Assembly: GCA_029262115.1 (NCBI GenBank)
Contig: JAJCZZ010000091.1
Location: 62,001-126,000, forward strand
Direction: 5' to 3'
Source: Gemmatimonadota bacterium
GTDB lineage: Bacteria > Gemmatimonadota > Gemmatimonadetes > Longimicrobiales > Gaopeijiaceae
DNA length: 64,000 bases
In this document: positions 42,648 to 50,023 of the stretch, one piece after another
Layout: the number at the start of each line of letters is the position of its first letter
How positions within the stretch are numbered: position 1 is the stretch's first letter
The notes under the pieces: model-generated
The model's input: the letters and a program-made list of their open reading frames with translations, nothing else
The model's database searches: none
Told to the model about the DNA's origin: nothing
Position numbers and translations under genes: made by a program

Positions 42648-44606
42648 ATGAGCAACCCAGACGACCGGGCCGTACCCGTGCGGGCGTCCCGCGCCCCGCT
42701 CTCCTGGCCGCCCCCTGGACTGGAGCGGATGCAGGGCCGTCTGTGGCGCGTGATCGGTCTGGTCTGGGCCGGCGGGCTCATCCTGATCGTGCCGCTCCTC
42801 TGGGAGTTGGCGACGGAGCAGCCATTCTGGAGCCTCGGCCCGTTCGAGGGCAACTGGGAGGTGGGGATGGCCATCGCCGGGCTGGGGCTGCTCATCCTGA
42901 CCGTGGGTTTCGGCTACCTCCTTGCCCTGTTGAAGGACGCCGCCGCTGCCGCCACGTCCGGGTACGGGACGACCACCATTCTCGAGGTGGCGACCGATCT
43001 TCGGCGGGACACTGGGTTTCTCGTCCAGGGATTGCGGCACTTTGGCGGCATGGACACGGCGTACCGCACTTCGGTCGTGCGCGCGCGGATGTACGGAGCC
43101 GGCCTGGTGTTGGGCGCCGGTGTCTGGCTGGCCTTCGGCTTCGGCGTGGCCGTACTGCTCGCTGCGCGCGGCTTCCTGACCGCGTCCGGCGTATGGCTCA
43201 CCACGGTCGGCCCCGCCGCGGTGATGCTCGCGGTCGGAGCATGGTTTCTCCTGGTGCAGAGCACCCGCGTCCGGAGCGCCCACCATGCGTGGACGGGCCA
43301 GGAGGGAGAGGAGCGCATCCGACACGAGGCCGCTGCGTGGGCGGGACGGCTGGACGACGCTGGCGACCGGGTCGCCCTCGGTTCGGGCGCAAAGGGGCAG
43401 GCCGCCCGCTTCACCACTTGGGCGCTGGCCGTGGCAGTACTCTTCGTCATCGCCGTCGTGCCCACCGCCATGGTGGCGATCACGGGGGCAATCGGACCCA
43501 TCTTGGCCGAGACCGCCATACCACAGTTCCTGTCCGTGCAGGAGATGGCGGGCGCGGCGGAGGTTCTGAGGCGCTATCGCCTGGAACAGGATGAAAACAT
43601 CCCCGCCGGCGAGGCGGGCGGCGCGCTCCAGAACCTGGCCTTCGTCGGACTCGCTGGCGATCCCGAGCCGTGGGAGCGGGCCCCGGCCACCCGATACGAC
43701 CAGGCGTGGTTTCCCGACACGGACCGGTTTCCCGACGCGTTCTCGGAAACGGTGGCGGTCGACCTGATGTCGCGTGCGCTGTCGGACTTCACCGTCGAGG
43801 AGCAGGCCGCGCTCCGGCAGGCCGCCGCGCACCCCGCCCAGGCGGAGTTCGCGACCCTGTCGCGGGCTCGTCTCGTCGACGTCGTCGCCACACGGTGGGA
43901 GCTGCCGTTCCCCGACACGCTGGACTTCCGAGGCCTCCCGTGGCCGCGCTTCGCCGCCTTCCGCGCTGCGGGTTTAGCGCGAGTGGCCAAGGCGGCGGTC
44001 GAAGCCTCGTCCGGAGATGTCGATGCGGCGGAAGCCACGCTCCAGGAGCTGATCTCCACGGGATTCCTGCTGATCGACGAGGGCCCGACCCTCATCGACA
44101 ACCTCATGGGGGTTGTCCTGGCCAACATGGGTGGGGACGCCCTTGAGACATTCTACGCTCGAAGCGGGCGGGCGGCCGACGCTCAGGCGCTGGAGTGGTC
44201 GCGCGCCGGTGCGAAGGAGGCCGCCCGAAAAGCGCGCGCCGGCCTGGTGAGCGAGGACATCCACTCGCTCCTGCAGGGCATTCCGGATCTCGTCGTCGAC
44301 GAAGAGCCACTCCGCGGGCTGCGCTGGGAGTACTTCGCGACGTTCAACATGCTCGCGCCGTGCATCAACGTGCACAAAATGGTGTTCGGGCCGGATGAGA
44401 CGTACGACGAGTGGCGACTGGACGCACGCGACGCACTCGTGCGTGTGCGGGGAGAAGTGGAACTGTTCAAGCTCGCCGAGGGATCCACTGCGGCGTCGGA
44501 TGGGCAGCTTCGAGGAATCCTGCCTCGGCTACTGCGTACAACGTTGGGGGGCGGCGGATCGCCGGGAAGCTGCGCATCGCTGGTCAACGCGTATGAAGGA
44601 GGGTGA
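42648..44606 (+). CDS. Multi-pass membrane protein with large soluble domain, function unknown
   Basis: A 652-residue protein. Two N-terminal helices (VIGLVWAGGLILIVPLLWELA, AIAGLGLLILTVGFGYLLALL), two more near 150-210 (LGAGVWLAFGFGVAVLLAA, TVGPAAVMLAVGAWFLLV) and one near 260-285, then a soluble C-terminal region of about 320 residues that is helix-rich (EEQAALRQAAAHPAQAEFATLSRARL, VAKAAVEASSGDVDAAEATLQELI), ending with two Cys (CINVH and SCASLVNAYEGG). No family recognised. The soluble region has the feel of TPR-like helical repeats. It is followed closely by a TolB-like lipoprotein gene. Start uncertain: GTG at 42558 is an alternative. Confidence 0.65.
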   Translation: MSNPDDRAVPVRASRAPLSWPPPGLERMQGRLWRVIGLVWAGGLILIVPLLWELATEQPFWSLGPFEGNWEVGMAIAGLGLLILTVGFGYLLALLKDAAAAATSGYGTTTILEVATDLRRDTGFLVQGLRHFGGMDTAYRTSVVRARMYGAGLVLGAGVWLAFGFGVAVLLAARGFLTASGVWLTTVGPAAVMLAVGAWFLLVQSTRVRSAHHAWTGQEGEERIRHEAAAWAGRLDDAGDRVALGSGAKGQAARFTTWALAVAVLFVIAVVPTAMVAITGAIGPILAETAIPQFLSVQEMAGAAEVLRRYRLEQDENIPAGEAGGALQNLAFVGLAGDPEPWERAPATRYDQAWFPDTDRFPDAFSETVAVDLMSRALSDFTVEEQAALRQAAAHPAQAEFATLSRARLVDVVATRWELPFPDTLDFRGLPWPRFAAFRAAGLARVAKAAVEASSGDVDAAEATLQELISTGFLLIDEGPTLIDNLMGVVLANMGGDALETFYARSGRAADAQALEWSRAGAKEAARKARAGLVSEDIHSLLQGIPDLVVDEEPLRGLRWEYFATFNMLAPCINVHKMVFGPDETYDEWRLDARDALVRVRGEVELFKLAEGSTAASDGQLRGILPRLLRTTLGGGGSPGSCASLVNAYEGG

Positions 44607-44628
44607 CCGTTCTCATGGGGGGAGATCG

Positions 44629-45564
44629 ATGGAGATGAGATTCGTGGGGATGTGCTGCTGCCTGCTGCTGATCGGGTGCGCCGAGGCCGACACGGAGGGT
44701 GCGGGACCGGATTCCGATGGAGATGGCGCCGCGGCCGCATTCGACCTCAACGAAGGCACCGACATCTGGGTGGCCGATCTGAGCGCCTCGGCGGAGGGAG
44801 CGCTCACCGTCGGTGAGCCGGTCAACGTCACCGACCGACCCGGCTACGACAATCAGCCCCACTTCCTCCCGGACGGCTCGGGGCTCTGGTTCACCCGCAT
44901 CGACGAGGCGGGTCAGGCAGACATCTGGAAGTGGGACGCCGCCAACGGTGGCCTGGCGCCCGTCACGTCCACCGCCCCGGAGAGCGAGTACTCCGCCACG
45001 CCGCTCCCGGACGGGTCGGGATTCTCCGCCGTCCGGGTGGAAGCCGACTCCGCGCAGCGGCTGTGGCGCTTCGCGGCCGACGGAACGGATCCGGCGGTTC
45101 TACTCCCCGCGCTTCGACCCGTCGGCTACCAGGCCTGGTCCGGCGACCGAACGCTCGTCCTGTTCGTCCTGGGCGATCCCGCCACCCTGCAGATCGTGGA
45201 CGCCGTCACCGGGGAGGCGCGCGTCGTCGCACGCGACGTCGGCAGGTCGATCCAACCGGTTCCCGGCAGCACGGACGTCAGCTACGTCCAGAGGATGGAC
45301 GGAGGCACGGAGATCCGGAGGCTGGACCCCGCCACGGGGAACCACGAGCCGATCGCGCCGGGCATCGGTGACGGCGACTTCCACGCATGGACACCGGACG
45401 GCGTCCTCCTGCAGGCGGAGGGCGGGCGACTCATGGAGTGGCGTGACGATCATCCGATGTGGATGCCGGTCGCGGACTTCACGCCCATGGGGATGCGCCT
45501 CAGCCGGCTGGCCGTGAGCCCGGACGGTCGGCGGCTGGCGCTGGTGGCGGAGCCGGCGGGATAG
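44629..45564 (+). CDS. TolB-like beta-propeller lipoprotein
   Basis: A 311-residue lipoprotein: MEMRFVGMCCCLLLIGCAEA gives a leader with lipobox LLIGC, then an Asp/Gly/Ala-rich linker and WD40-like/PD40 blades (DIWVADLSASAEG, NQPHFLPDGSGLWFTRIDEAGQADIWKWD, SATPLPDGSGFSAVRVEADSAQRLWRF, RLAVSPDGRRLALVAE). The Shine-Dalgarno GGGGGGAG precedes the start. It starts 22 nt after the membrane-protein gene, so the two probably act together. Ligand unknown. Confidence 0.82.
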   Translation: MEMRFVGMCCCLLLIGCAEADTEGAGPDSDGDGAAAAFDLNEGTDIWVADLSASAEGALTVGEPVNVTDRPGYDNQPHFLPDGSGLWFTRIDEAGQADIWKWDAANGGLAPVTSTAPESEYSATPLPDGSGFSAVRVEADSAQRLWRFAADGTDPAVLLPALRPVGYQAWSGDRTLVLFVLGDPATLQIVDAVTGEARVVARDVGRSIQPVPGSTDVSYVQRMDGGTEIRRLDPATGNHEPIAPGIGDGDFHAWTPDGVLLQAEGGRLMEWRDDHPMWMPVADFTPMGMRLSRLAVSPDGRRLALVAEPAG

Positions 45565-45634
45565 CGCGACCATCGTAGGGCGTGTGACGGTGGTCGCACG
45601 CGTGACCATGGTCGGACGCTTGACCATGGCAGAT
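45565..45634 (+). repeat. Short 18-bp imperfect tandem repeats
   Basis: About four units of the type CGCGTGACCATGGTCGGA starting just after the TolB-like gene stop (CGCGACCATCGTAGGG, CGTGTGACGGTGGTCGCA, CGCGTGACCATGGTCGGA, CGCTTGACCATGGCAGAT). Units contain the palindrome GACCATGGTC or relics of it. The location, 80 nt upstream of the next gene, would fit a multi-site operator. Confidence 0.6.
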
Positions 45635-45712
45635 GTCTCCGACCGGACGCACCTTCGGTAGGCCGAACAAACCAACGCCTCACATCAGACGCTTCACTTC
45701 GCAGGAGCTCCC

Positions 45713-47755
45713 ATGCGCTCGACCCGGTCCGTAGCCTCGACCCTCCTGACCGCGCTCGCCCTGCTCGGTCCGATTCCCGCTGCCGCGCAGGACGCCCCGA
45801 CGGTTCGCCGCTTGGTCGCCACTCCCGCTTCTGTGGTCGTCACCTCCGGCCAGTCGGTGTCGCTCACCGTGGCCGCCGTCGACGCGCGCGGGAACACCGT
45901 GGATGTTCCCGTCCGGATCGTGGGCGCGCGTGGCGGCGTCCGGATCACGGACGGCTCCCTGACCGGTCTGGAGCCGGGCGACTACGAGATCATTGCCAGC
46001 GCGGTGCTGCCGGCCGGTCAGGAGGCCGTACAACTGCGGATTCCCGTGGTCGTGTCGTGGCCGCGCGTGGCCGACGTCACGGTCCGGACGGACGACAAGC
46101 TGTGGGCCGGCACGACGGTGCCTCACACCGCGGTCGCCGCCCACGCCGACGGCTCCGTGCGACCCGAGCCGGAGGTCACCTGGGCCTCGTCGGACCCCAG
46201 CGTCGCCACCGTGGACGCCTTTGGAAACGTCACGGCGGTCGGGAACGGCACCGTACGGATCATCGGCACCGTGGACGGCGTGCGCGGGAGCATCAACCAC
46301 CGCGTCGAGACCTTCCCGGGCGCCTCGATCACCCTGACGGGCGGCGCGGAGCAGGCCCGCACGGGCGACGTCGTCCGCTGGAACGCCGAGGTGCGCGACG
46401 CGAGGGGACGTGTCCTGTCGGACATCCCCGTGACCTGGTCCAACGCCTATGCCGCGCCCCGGTCCACGGTGGGCAACCAGGCGCCCGGTCAGGTCCGGGA
46501 CGGCGCGTATGTCGCCGACCTGCCGGGCATCCACACGGTCGTGGCCACGGCGGGCCCGCTGACGGCACAGCAGAGTTTCGCGGTCGAAGCGCGCGACGTG
46601 GTGCAGGAGGTCGAGGTGACCGGGCACAACCTGGAGACGTGGTACCGCACGACCGATCTGTGGGTCTACGAGGCACGCGACGGGCGGGACTACGCGGTCA
46701 CCGGCTCGAAGGTCTCGGGCGGCTTCGCCTTCTTCTACGATGTGACGAACCCCGCGGCCATCTCCAAGATCGACTCGGTGCAGGTCGATGCCCGCACCGT
46801 GAACGACGTGAAGGTGTCGCCGGACGGGCGCTACGCCGTTCTGTCCCGCGAGGGCGCGACCAACCGCCGCAACGGCCTGGTCATCATCGACCTGGCCAAC
46901 CCGATGAAGCCGACGGTGGCGTCGATCTACGAGGACGGGATCACCGGCGGCGTCCACAACATGTTCGCCACGGACGACTACCTGTACGCGCTGTCGGACG
47001 GCGACAAGTACGTGATCGTCGACGTACGCGACATCTACGAACCGCGCTACGTGTCGGAGTACAACCACCCGGAGAGCCGCGTCCACGACGTCTGGGTCAA
47101 CGACGGACTCGCCTACTCCGCCGAGTGGGGCTCCGGGGTGGTCGTGGTGGACGTCGGCAACGGGCGGTGGGGCGGATCGCCCGAGAACCCCGTGTTCGTC
47201 ACCTCGTTCAACACGACGTCGGACGCCACCCACGCGGTCTTCCCCTACTTCCAGGAAGAGACCGGCAAGACGTATCTGTTCGTCGGCGACGAGATCATGA
47301 ACCGGCGCGGCCTGCCCTGGGCCGGGTATCCCAGCTCGATGGGCTCGTACTCCAACCGGTACGACCCGGAGACCGGCACCGGCGGGATCCCACTCGTTAC
47401 CCGCGGCACCATCCAGATCGTGGACTTCACGGATCCCACCGACCCCGTTCAGGTCGCGCGTTACGAGGTCCCGGAGTACGGCACGCACAATATCTGGGTC
47501 GAGGACGACAAACTCTACCAGGCCTATTACGAAGGCGGCTTACGCGTCGTGGACGTCAGCGGCGAACTGATGGGTAACCTCTACACGCAGGGACGGGAGA
47601 TCGCCGTGTTCAAGTCGGCCTCGCCCGCCGGATACACGCCAAACGCCACGATGGTGTGGGGAGCGCAGCCGCACAAAGGTCACGTGTTCTTCGCGGACAC
47701 GAACTCGGGTCTGTGGGCCGTGAGGCTGTTGCCGAAGGATCGGCCGGTCTCGTAG
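45713..47755 (+). CDS. Secreted Ig-like (Big_2) + LVIVD beta-propeller protein
   Basis: A 680-residue exported protein. Signal peptide (to IPAAAQD), two to three Ig-like domains including a Big_2 type (VTWASSDPSVATVDAFGNVTAVGNGTVRIIG), then a propeller from about residue 300 with LVIVD-type repeats (NGLVIIDLANPMKPTVASIYEDG, DKYVIVDVRDIYEPRYVSEYN, GVVVVDVGNGRW, TIQIVDFTDPTDPVQVARYEV, GGLRVVDVSGEL). Blades contain conserved His residues (VHNMF, VHDVWV, THAVFP, THNIWVED), a possible metal cluster. LVIVD proteins are cell-surface or choice-of-anchor proteins with no fixed function. Confidence 0.85.
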   Translation: MRSTRSVASTLLTALALLGPIPAAAQDAPTVRRLVATPASVVVTSGQSVSLTVAAVDARGNTVDVPVRIVGARGGVRITDGSLTGLEPGDYEIIASAVLPAGQEAVQLRIPVVVSWPRVADVTVRTDDKLWAGTTVPHTAVAAHADGSVRPEPEVTWASSDPSVATVDAFGNVTAVGNGTVRIIGTVDGVRGSINHRVETFPGASITLTGGAEQARTGDVVRWNAEVRDARGRVLSDIPVTWSNAYAAPRSTVGNQAPGQVRDGAYVADLPGIHTVVATAGPLTAQQSFAVEARDVVQEVEVTGHNLETWYRTTDLWVYEARDGRDYAVTGSKVSGGFAFFYDVTNPAAISKIDSVQVDARTVNDVKVSPDGRYAVLSREGATNRRNGLVIIDLANPMKPTVASIYEDGITGGVHNMFATDDYLYALSDGDKYVIVDVRDIYEPRYVSEYNHPESRVHDVWVNDGLAYSAEWGSGVVVVDVGNGRWGGSPENPVFVTSFNTTSDATHAVFPYFQEETGKTYLFVGDEIMNRRGLPWAGYPSSMGSYSNRYDPETGTGGIPLVTRGTIQIVDFTDPTDPVQVARYEVPEYGTHNIWVEDDKLYQAYYEGGLRVVDVSGELMGNLYTQGREIAVFKSASPAGYTPNATMVWGAQPHKGHVFFADTNSGLWAVRLLPKDRPVS

Positions 47756-47834
47756 GCGGCTGGTCGTCTCCGTGAGCCGGTCGCGCGTCGCTCGACCCTC
47801 GAAACCCTCGCCGACCCCGGCGCGTTGACGCTGC

Positions 47835-49082
47835 GTGCATCCCCCGCTCCTCGTCGTATTCGCCCTGGTCGTCTTCGGGTTCGGTCTCGTGGCCAGACGG
47901 GTCGAACGCATGCCGCTCACCGCGCCGATGGTCTTCGTGCTTCTCGGCGTCGTTGTCGGACCACTGGGGGTGGGCCTCGCCCGGATCGACCTCGAAGCCG
48001 AATGGGTGCTCTACCTCGCGGAGATCACACTCGGGCTGATCCTCTTCACGGACGCCTCGCGCATCCACCTCGATCATCTGCGAGAAGAGGGGGTCCTGCC
48101 GCTCCGGTTGCTGAGCTTCGGGATCCCGCTGGCCGTGCTGTTCGGAACGGGGCTGGCGGCGGTGCTCCTCCCCACGCTGGGTCTCTGGGAGATGGCGATT
48201 CTGGCCACGATCCTCGCACCGACGGATGCCGCCCTGGGTGAGGCGGTCCTCACCCATCCGCGGGTGCCGTCGCGCATCCGTCAGGCCATCAACGTCGAGG
48301 CCGGTCTGAACGACGGGTTGGCGCTCCCGCTCCTGTTCGTCTTCCTGGCGCTCGCGTCGCCCGGAGGACCGGAGCAGACCGGCACCGAATGGGCGACCGC
48401 CCTGGCGATCCAACTGGGGGGAGGTGCCCTCGTCGGTGTGGCCGTCGGGTGGGGTGCGGGGACGGCGCTCAGTCAGGCCGCCGCTCGTGAATCCACGACC
48501 CCCGCCTTCGAGAAGCTGGCCATCCTGGCCGCCTGCCTGATCGCGTTCGGTGCGGCAGAGATGATCGAGGCGAACGGCTTCATTGCCACATTCGTAGGGG
48601 GGCTCGCGCTCGGGAACACGTTCCGGGACGGCTGCTCGAGCCTGTGGGACTTCGCGAAGACGGAGGGGCAAGCCCTCGCGCTGGTGGTGTTCACGGTGGT
48701 GGGCGCGGTGCTCACCCCCCGGCTGGTGGAGGGGTGGAGCTGGTCGTGGCTCGCCTACGCGGCGGGAAGCTTGCTGCTCGTCCGTATGCTCGCCGCCGGC
48801 CTGTCACTGGTGGGAAGCGGCCTCGGCCGGTCGTCGATCCTCTTTCTCGCCTGGTTCGGCCCGCGCGGCATCGCGACCGTCATCTTCCTCATGCTCGTGC
48901 TTCACGAGGCGGCGCTCCCGGGCGAGCGGGAGATCGTCGGCGTGGTCACCGCTACCGTACTGCTGAGCGTCGTCCTCCACGGTGTGACCGCCGCCGCGTT
49001 CGCGGACCGGTATGCCGATCGGGTCGAGCGGATGCAGGAGGAAAGCCTGGAGCATCACGGGGTGAGGGAGATGCCGGTGTGA
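47835..49082 (+). CDS. CPA1-type cation:proton antiporter
   Basis: A 415-residue antiporter with about 12 helices. Family core: LYLAEITLGLILFTDASRI, ILATILAPTDAALGEAVLTH and VEAGLNDGLALPLLFVFLAL, which contain the Asp residues of the ion path (ND signature). Also NGFIATFVGGLALGNTFRD and FLAWFGPRGIATVIFLMLV. It exchanges Na+ or K+ for H+ across the inner membrane. GTG start with a weak ribosome-binding site. It stands alone between the LVIVD protein gene and the convergent SRPBCC gene. Confidence 0.9.
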   Translation: MHPPLLVVFALVVFGFGLVARRVERMPLTAPMVFVLLGVVVGPLGVGLARIDLEAEWVLYLAEITLGLILFTDASRIHLDHLREEGVLPLRLLSFGIPLAVLFGTGLAAVLLPTLGLWEMAILATILAPTDAALGEAVLTHPRVPSRIRQAINVEAGLNDGLALPLLFVFLALASPGGPEQTGTEWATALAIQLGGGALVGVAVGWGAGTALSQAAARESTTPAFEKLAILAACLIAFGAAEMIEANGFIATFVGGLALGNTFRDGCSSLWDFAKTEGQALALVVFTVVGAVLTPRLVEGWSWSWLAYAAGSLLLVRMLAAGLSLVGSGLGRSSILFLAWFGPRGIATVIFLMLVLHEAALPGEREIVGVVTATVLLSVVLHGVTAAAFADRYADRVERMQEESLEHHGVREMPV

Positions 49083-49094
49083 GGGGGGTGCTCC

Positions 49095-49547
49095 CTACGA
49101 TCCCGCAGCCGCCTCCACGAGTTGGTCCAGACACGCCGCCCAGCCCGAGCTGTGCCCCTCCGCCTCCCCGGGCGAGGGAAGGCCGGAGTGCACGACCACG
49201 ACCTCGGTGCCGCCATCGACCTCCTCGAAGGTGACCGTGACCACCGTCTCGATCCCCATTCGCGGTCCGTCCTCGATCCAGTCGAAGGTGAACACGAGGC
49301 GCCGCGGCGGATCCACCTCGGTGTACCGTCCGGTACACGTGTACACCGCACCGTCCGGGGCGTCCATGCGGACGCGCCACGCTCCACCCTTTCGCACGTC
49401 CACCTCCACCGACCCCACGCTGGCGGGCGCGGGCGCGTACCAGCGTTTCAGGATGGTCGGGTCCGTCCACGCGGCGAACGCGCGGTCGGCGGGCGCCGGC
49501 ACGAGCCGGCTGAGGCGTAGGGAGTGCTCGCTCGTTTCGGTCGTCAT
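49095..49547 (-). CDS. SRPBCC/AHSA1-domain protein
   Basis: A 150-residue START-like domain: LSRLVPAPADRAFAAWTDPTILKRWYAP, VEVDVRKGGAWRVRMDAPDG, LVFTFDWIEDGP, TEVVVVHSGLPSPGEAEGHSSGWAACLDQL. The final GW...L helix is typical of AHSA1 proteins, which form a hydrophobic ligand cavity. It follows an ArsR-family regulator with a 4-nt overlap, the commonest context for this family; the pair is usually regulated by the ArsR partner. Ligand unknown. Confidence 0.9.
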   Translation of the reverse strand: MTTETSEHSLRLSRLVPAPADRAFAAWTDPTILKRWYAPAPASVGSVEVDVRKGGAWRVRMDAPDGAVYTCTGRYTEVDPPRRLVFTFDWIEDGPRMGIETVVTVTFEEVDGGTEVVVVHSGLPSPGEAEGHSSGWAACLDQLVEAAAGS

Positions 49548-49897
49548 CTCTTGCTCCTCGTTGTGTTATCCGGCTTCTCGAAGACCCGCACCAGCGCGTC
49601 GAGGCGGTCAGACCAGAACTGGTGGTGGTCCGTGATCCAGGTAAGGGCCGGCCCGAGCGCCTCCGGTTCCGGCGAGCAGCGCAGTACCCGCCCGTCACGC
49701 TCCCGCCGTACGATGCCAGCCTTCTCCATCACTTTCAGATGCTTGGAGATGGCCATCAGGGACACGTCGAACGGCTCGGCCAACTCGCTCACCGTTGCCG
49801 AACCTTCCCGCGCCAGCCGCGAGACGATCGACCGCCGCGTCGGGTGCGCCAGGGCGGCAAACGTCAGGTCCAATCGATCCGAGGGCAGCGCCTGCAT
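49544..49897 (-). CDS. ArsR-family regulator paired with SRPBCC protein
   Basis: A 117-residue winged-helix protein: TFAALAHPTRRSIVSRLAREGSATVSELAEPFDVSLMAISKHLKVMEKAGIVRRERDGRVLRCS. It lacks the CVCD metal motif of arsR at 9.4 kb, so it is a metal-independent member. The start at 49897 has GGAG about 6 nt upstream. A TAAAC-N6-GTTTA dyad at 49911-49926 is its probable operator, controlling the ArsR-SRPBCC pair. Confidence 0.9.
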   Translation of the reverse strand: MQALPSDRLDLTFAALAHPTRRSIVSRLAREGSATVSELAEPFDVSLMAISKHLKVMEKAGIVRRERDGRVLRCSPEPEALGPALTWITDHHQFWSDRLDALVRVFEKPDNTTRSKR

Positions 49898-49910
49898 GCC
49901 ATCTCCATAG

Positions 49911-49926
49911 TAAACGTGTTGGTTTA
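49911..49926. promoter_or_regulatory. Inverted repeat operator of the ArsR-SRPBCC pair
   Basis: TAAAC (49911-49915), 6-nt spacer, GTTTA (49922-49926), in an AT-rich pocket just upstream of the regulator start. It has the same 5-6-5 spacing as the ars-island operators but different arms, consistent with an ArsR-fold protein of different specificity. Confidence 0.6.
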
Positions 49927-50023
49927 GTATTGAGTCGAATCGACCGATCGTCAAGGCGAACGGTCCATGGGTTCGAGCGTTCGGCGCGAGGCCGCCGAGA
50001 GAAGTGGCGTTTCGGGCGGTCGC

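Noticed and set aside
46057-47577. 506-codon overlapping frame inside the LVIVD gene
   Set aside because: Composition is Arg/Gly/Asp-rich, typical of the other frames of GC-rich genes, with no motif or Shine-Dalgarno; the same applies to the long frames opposite most genes here.
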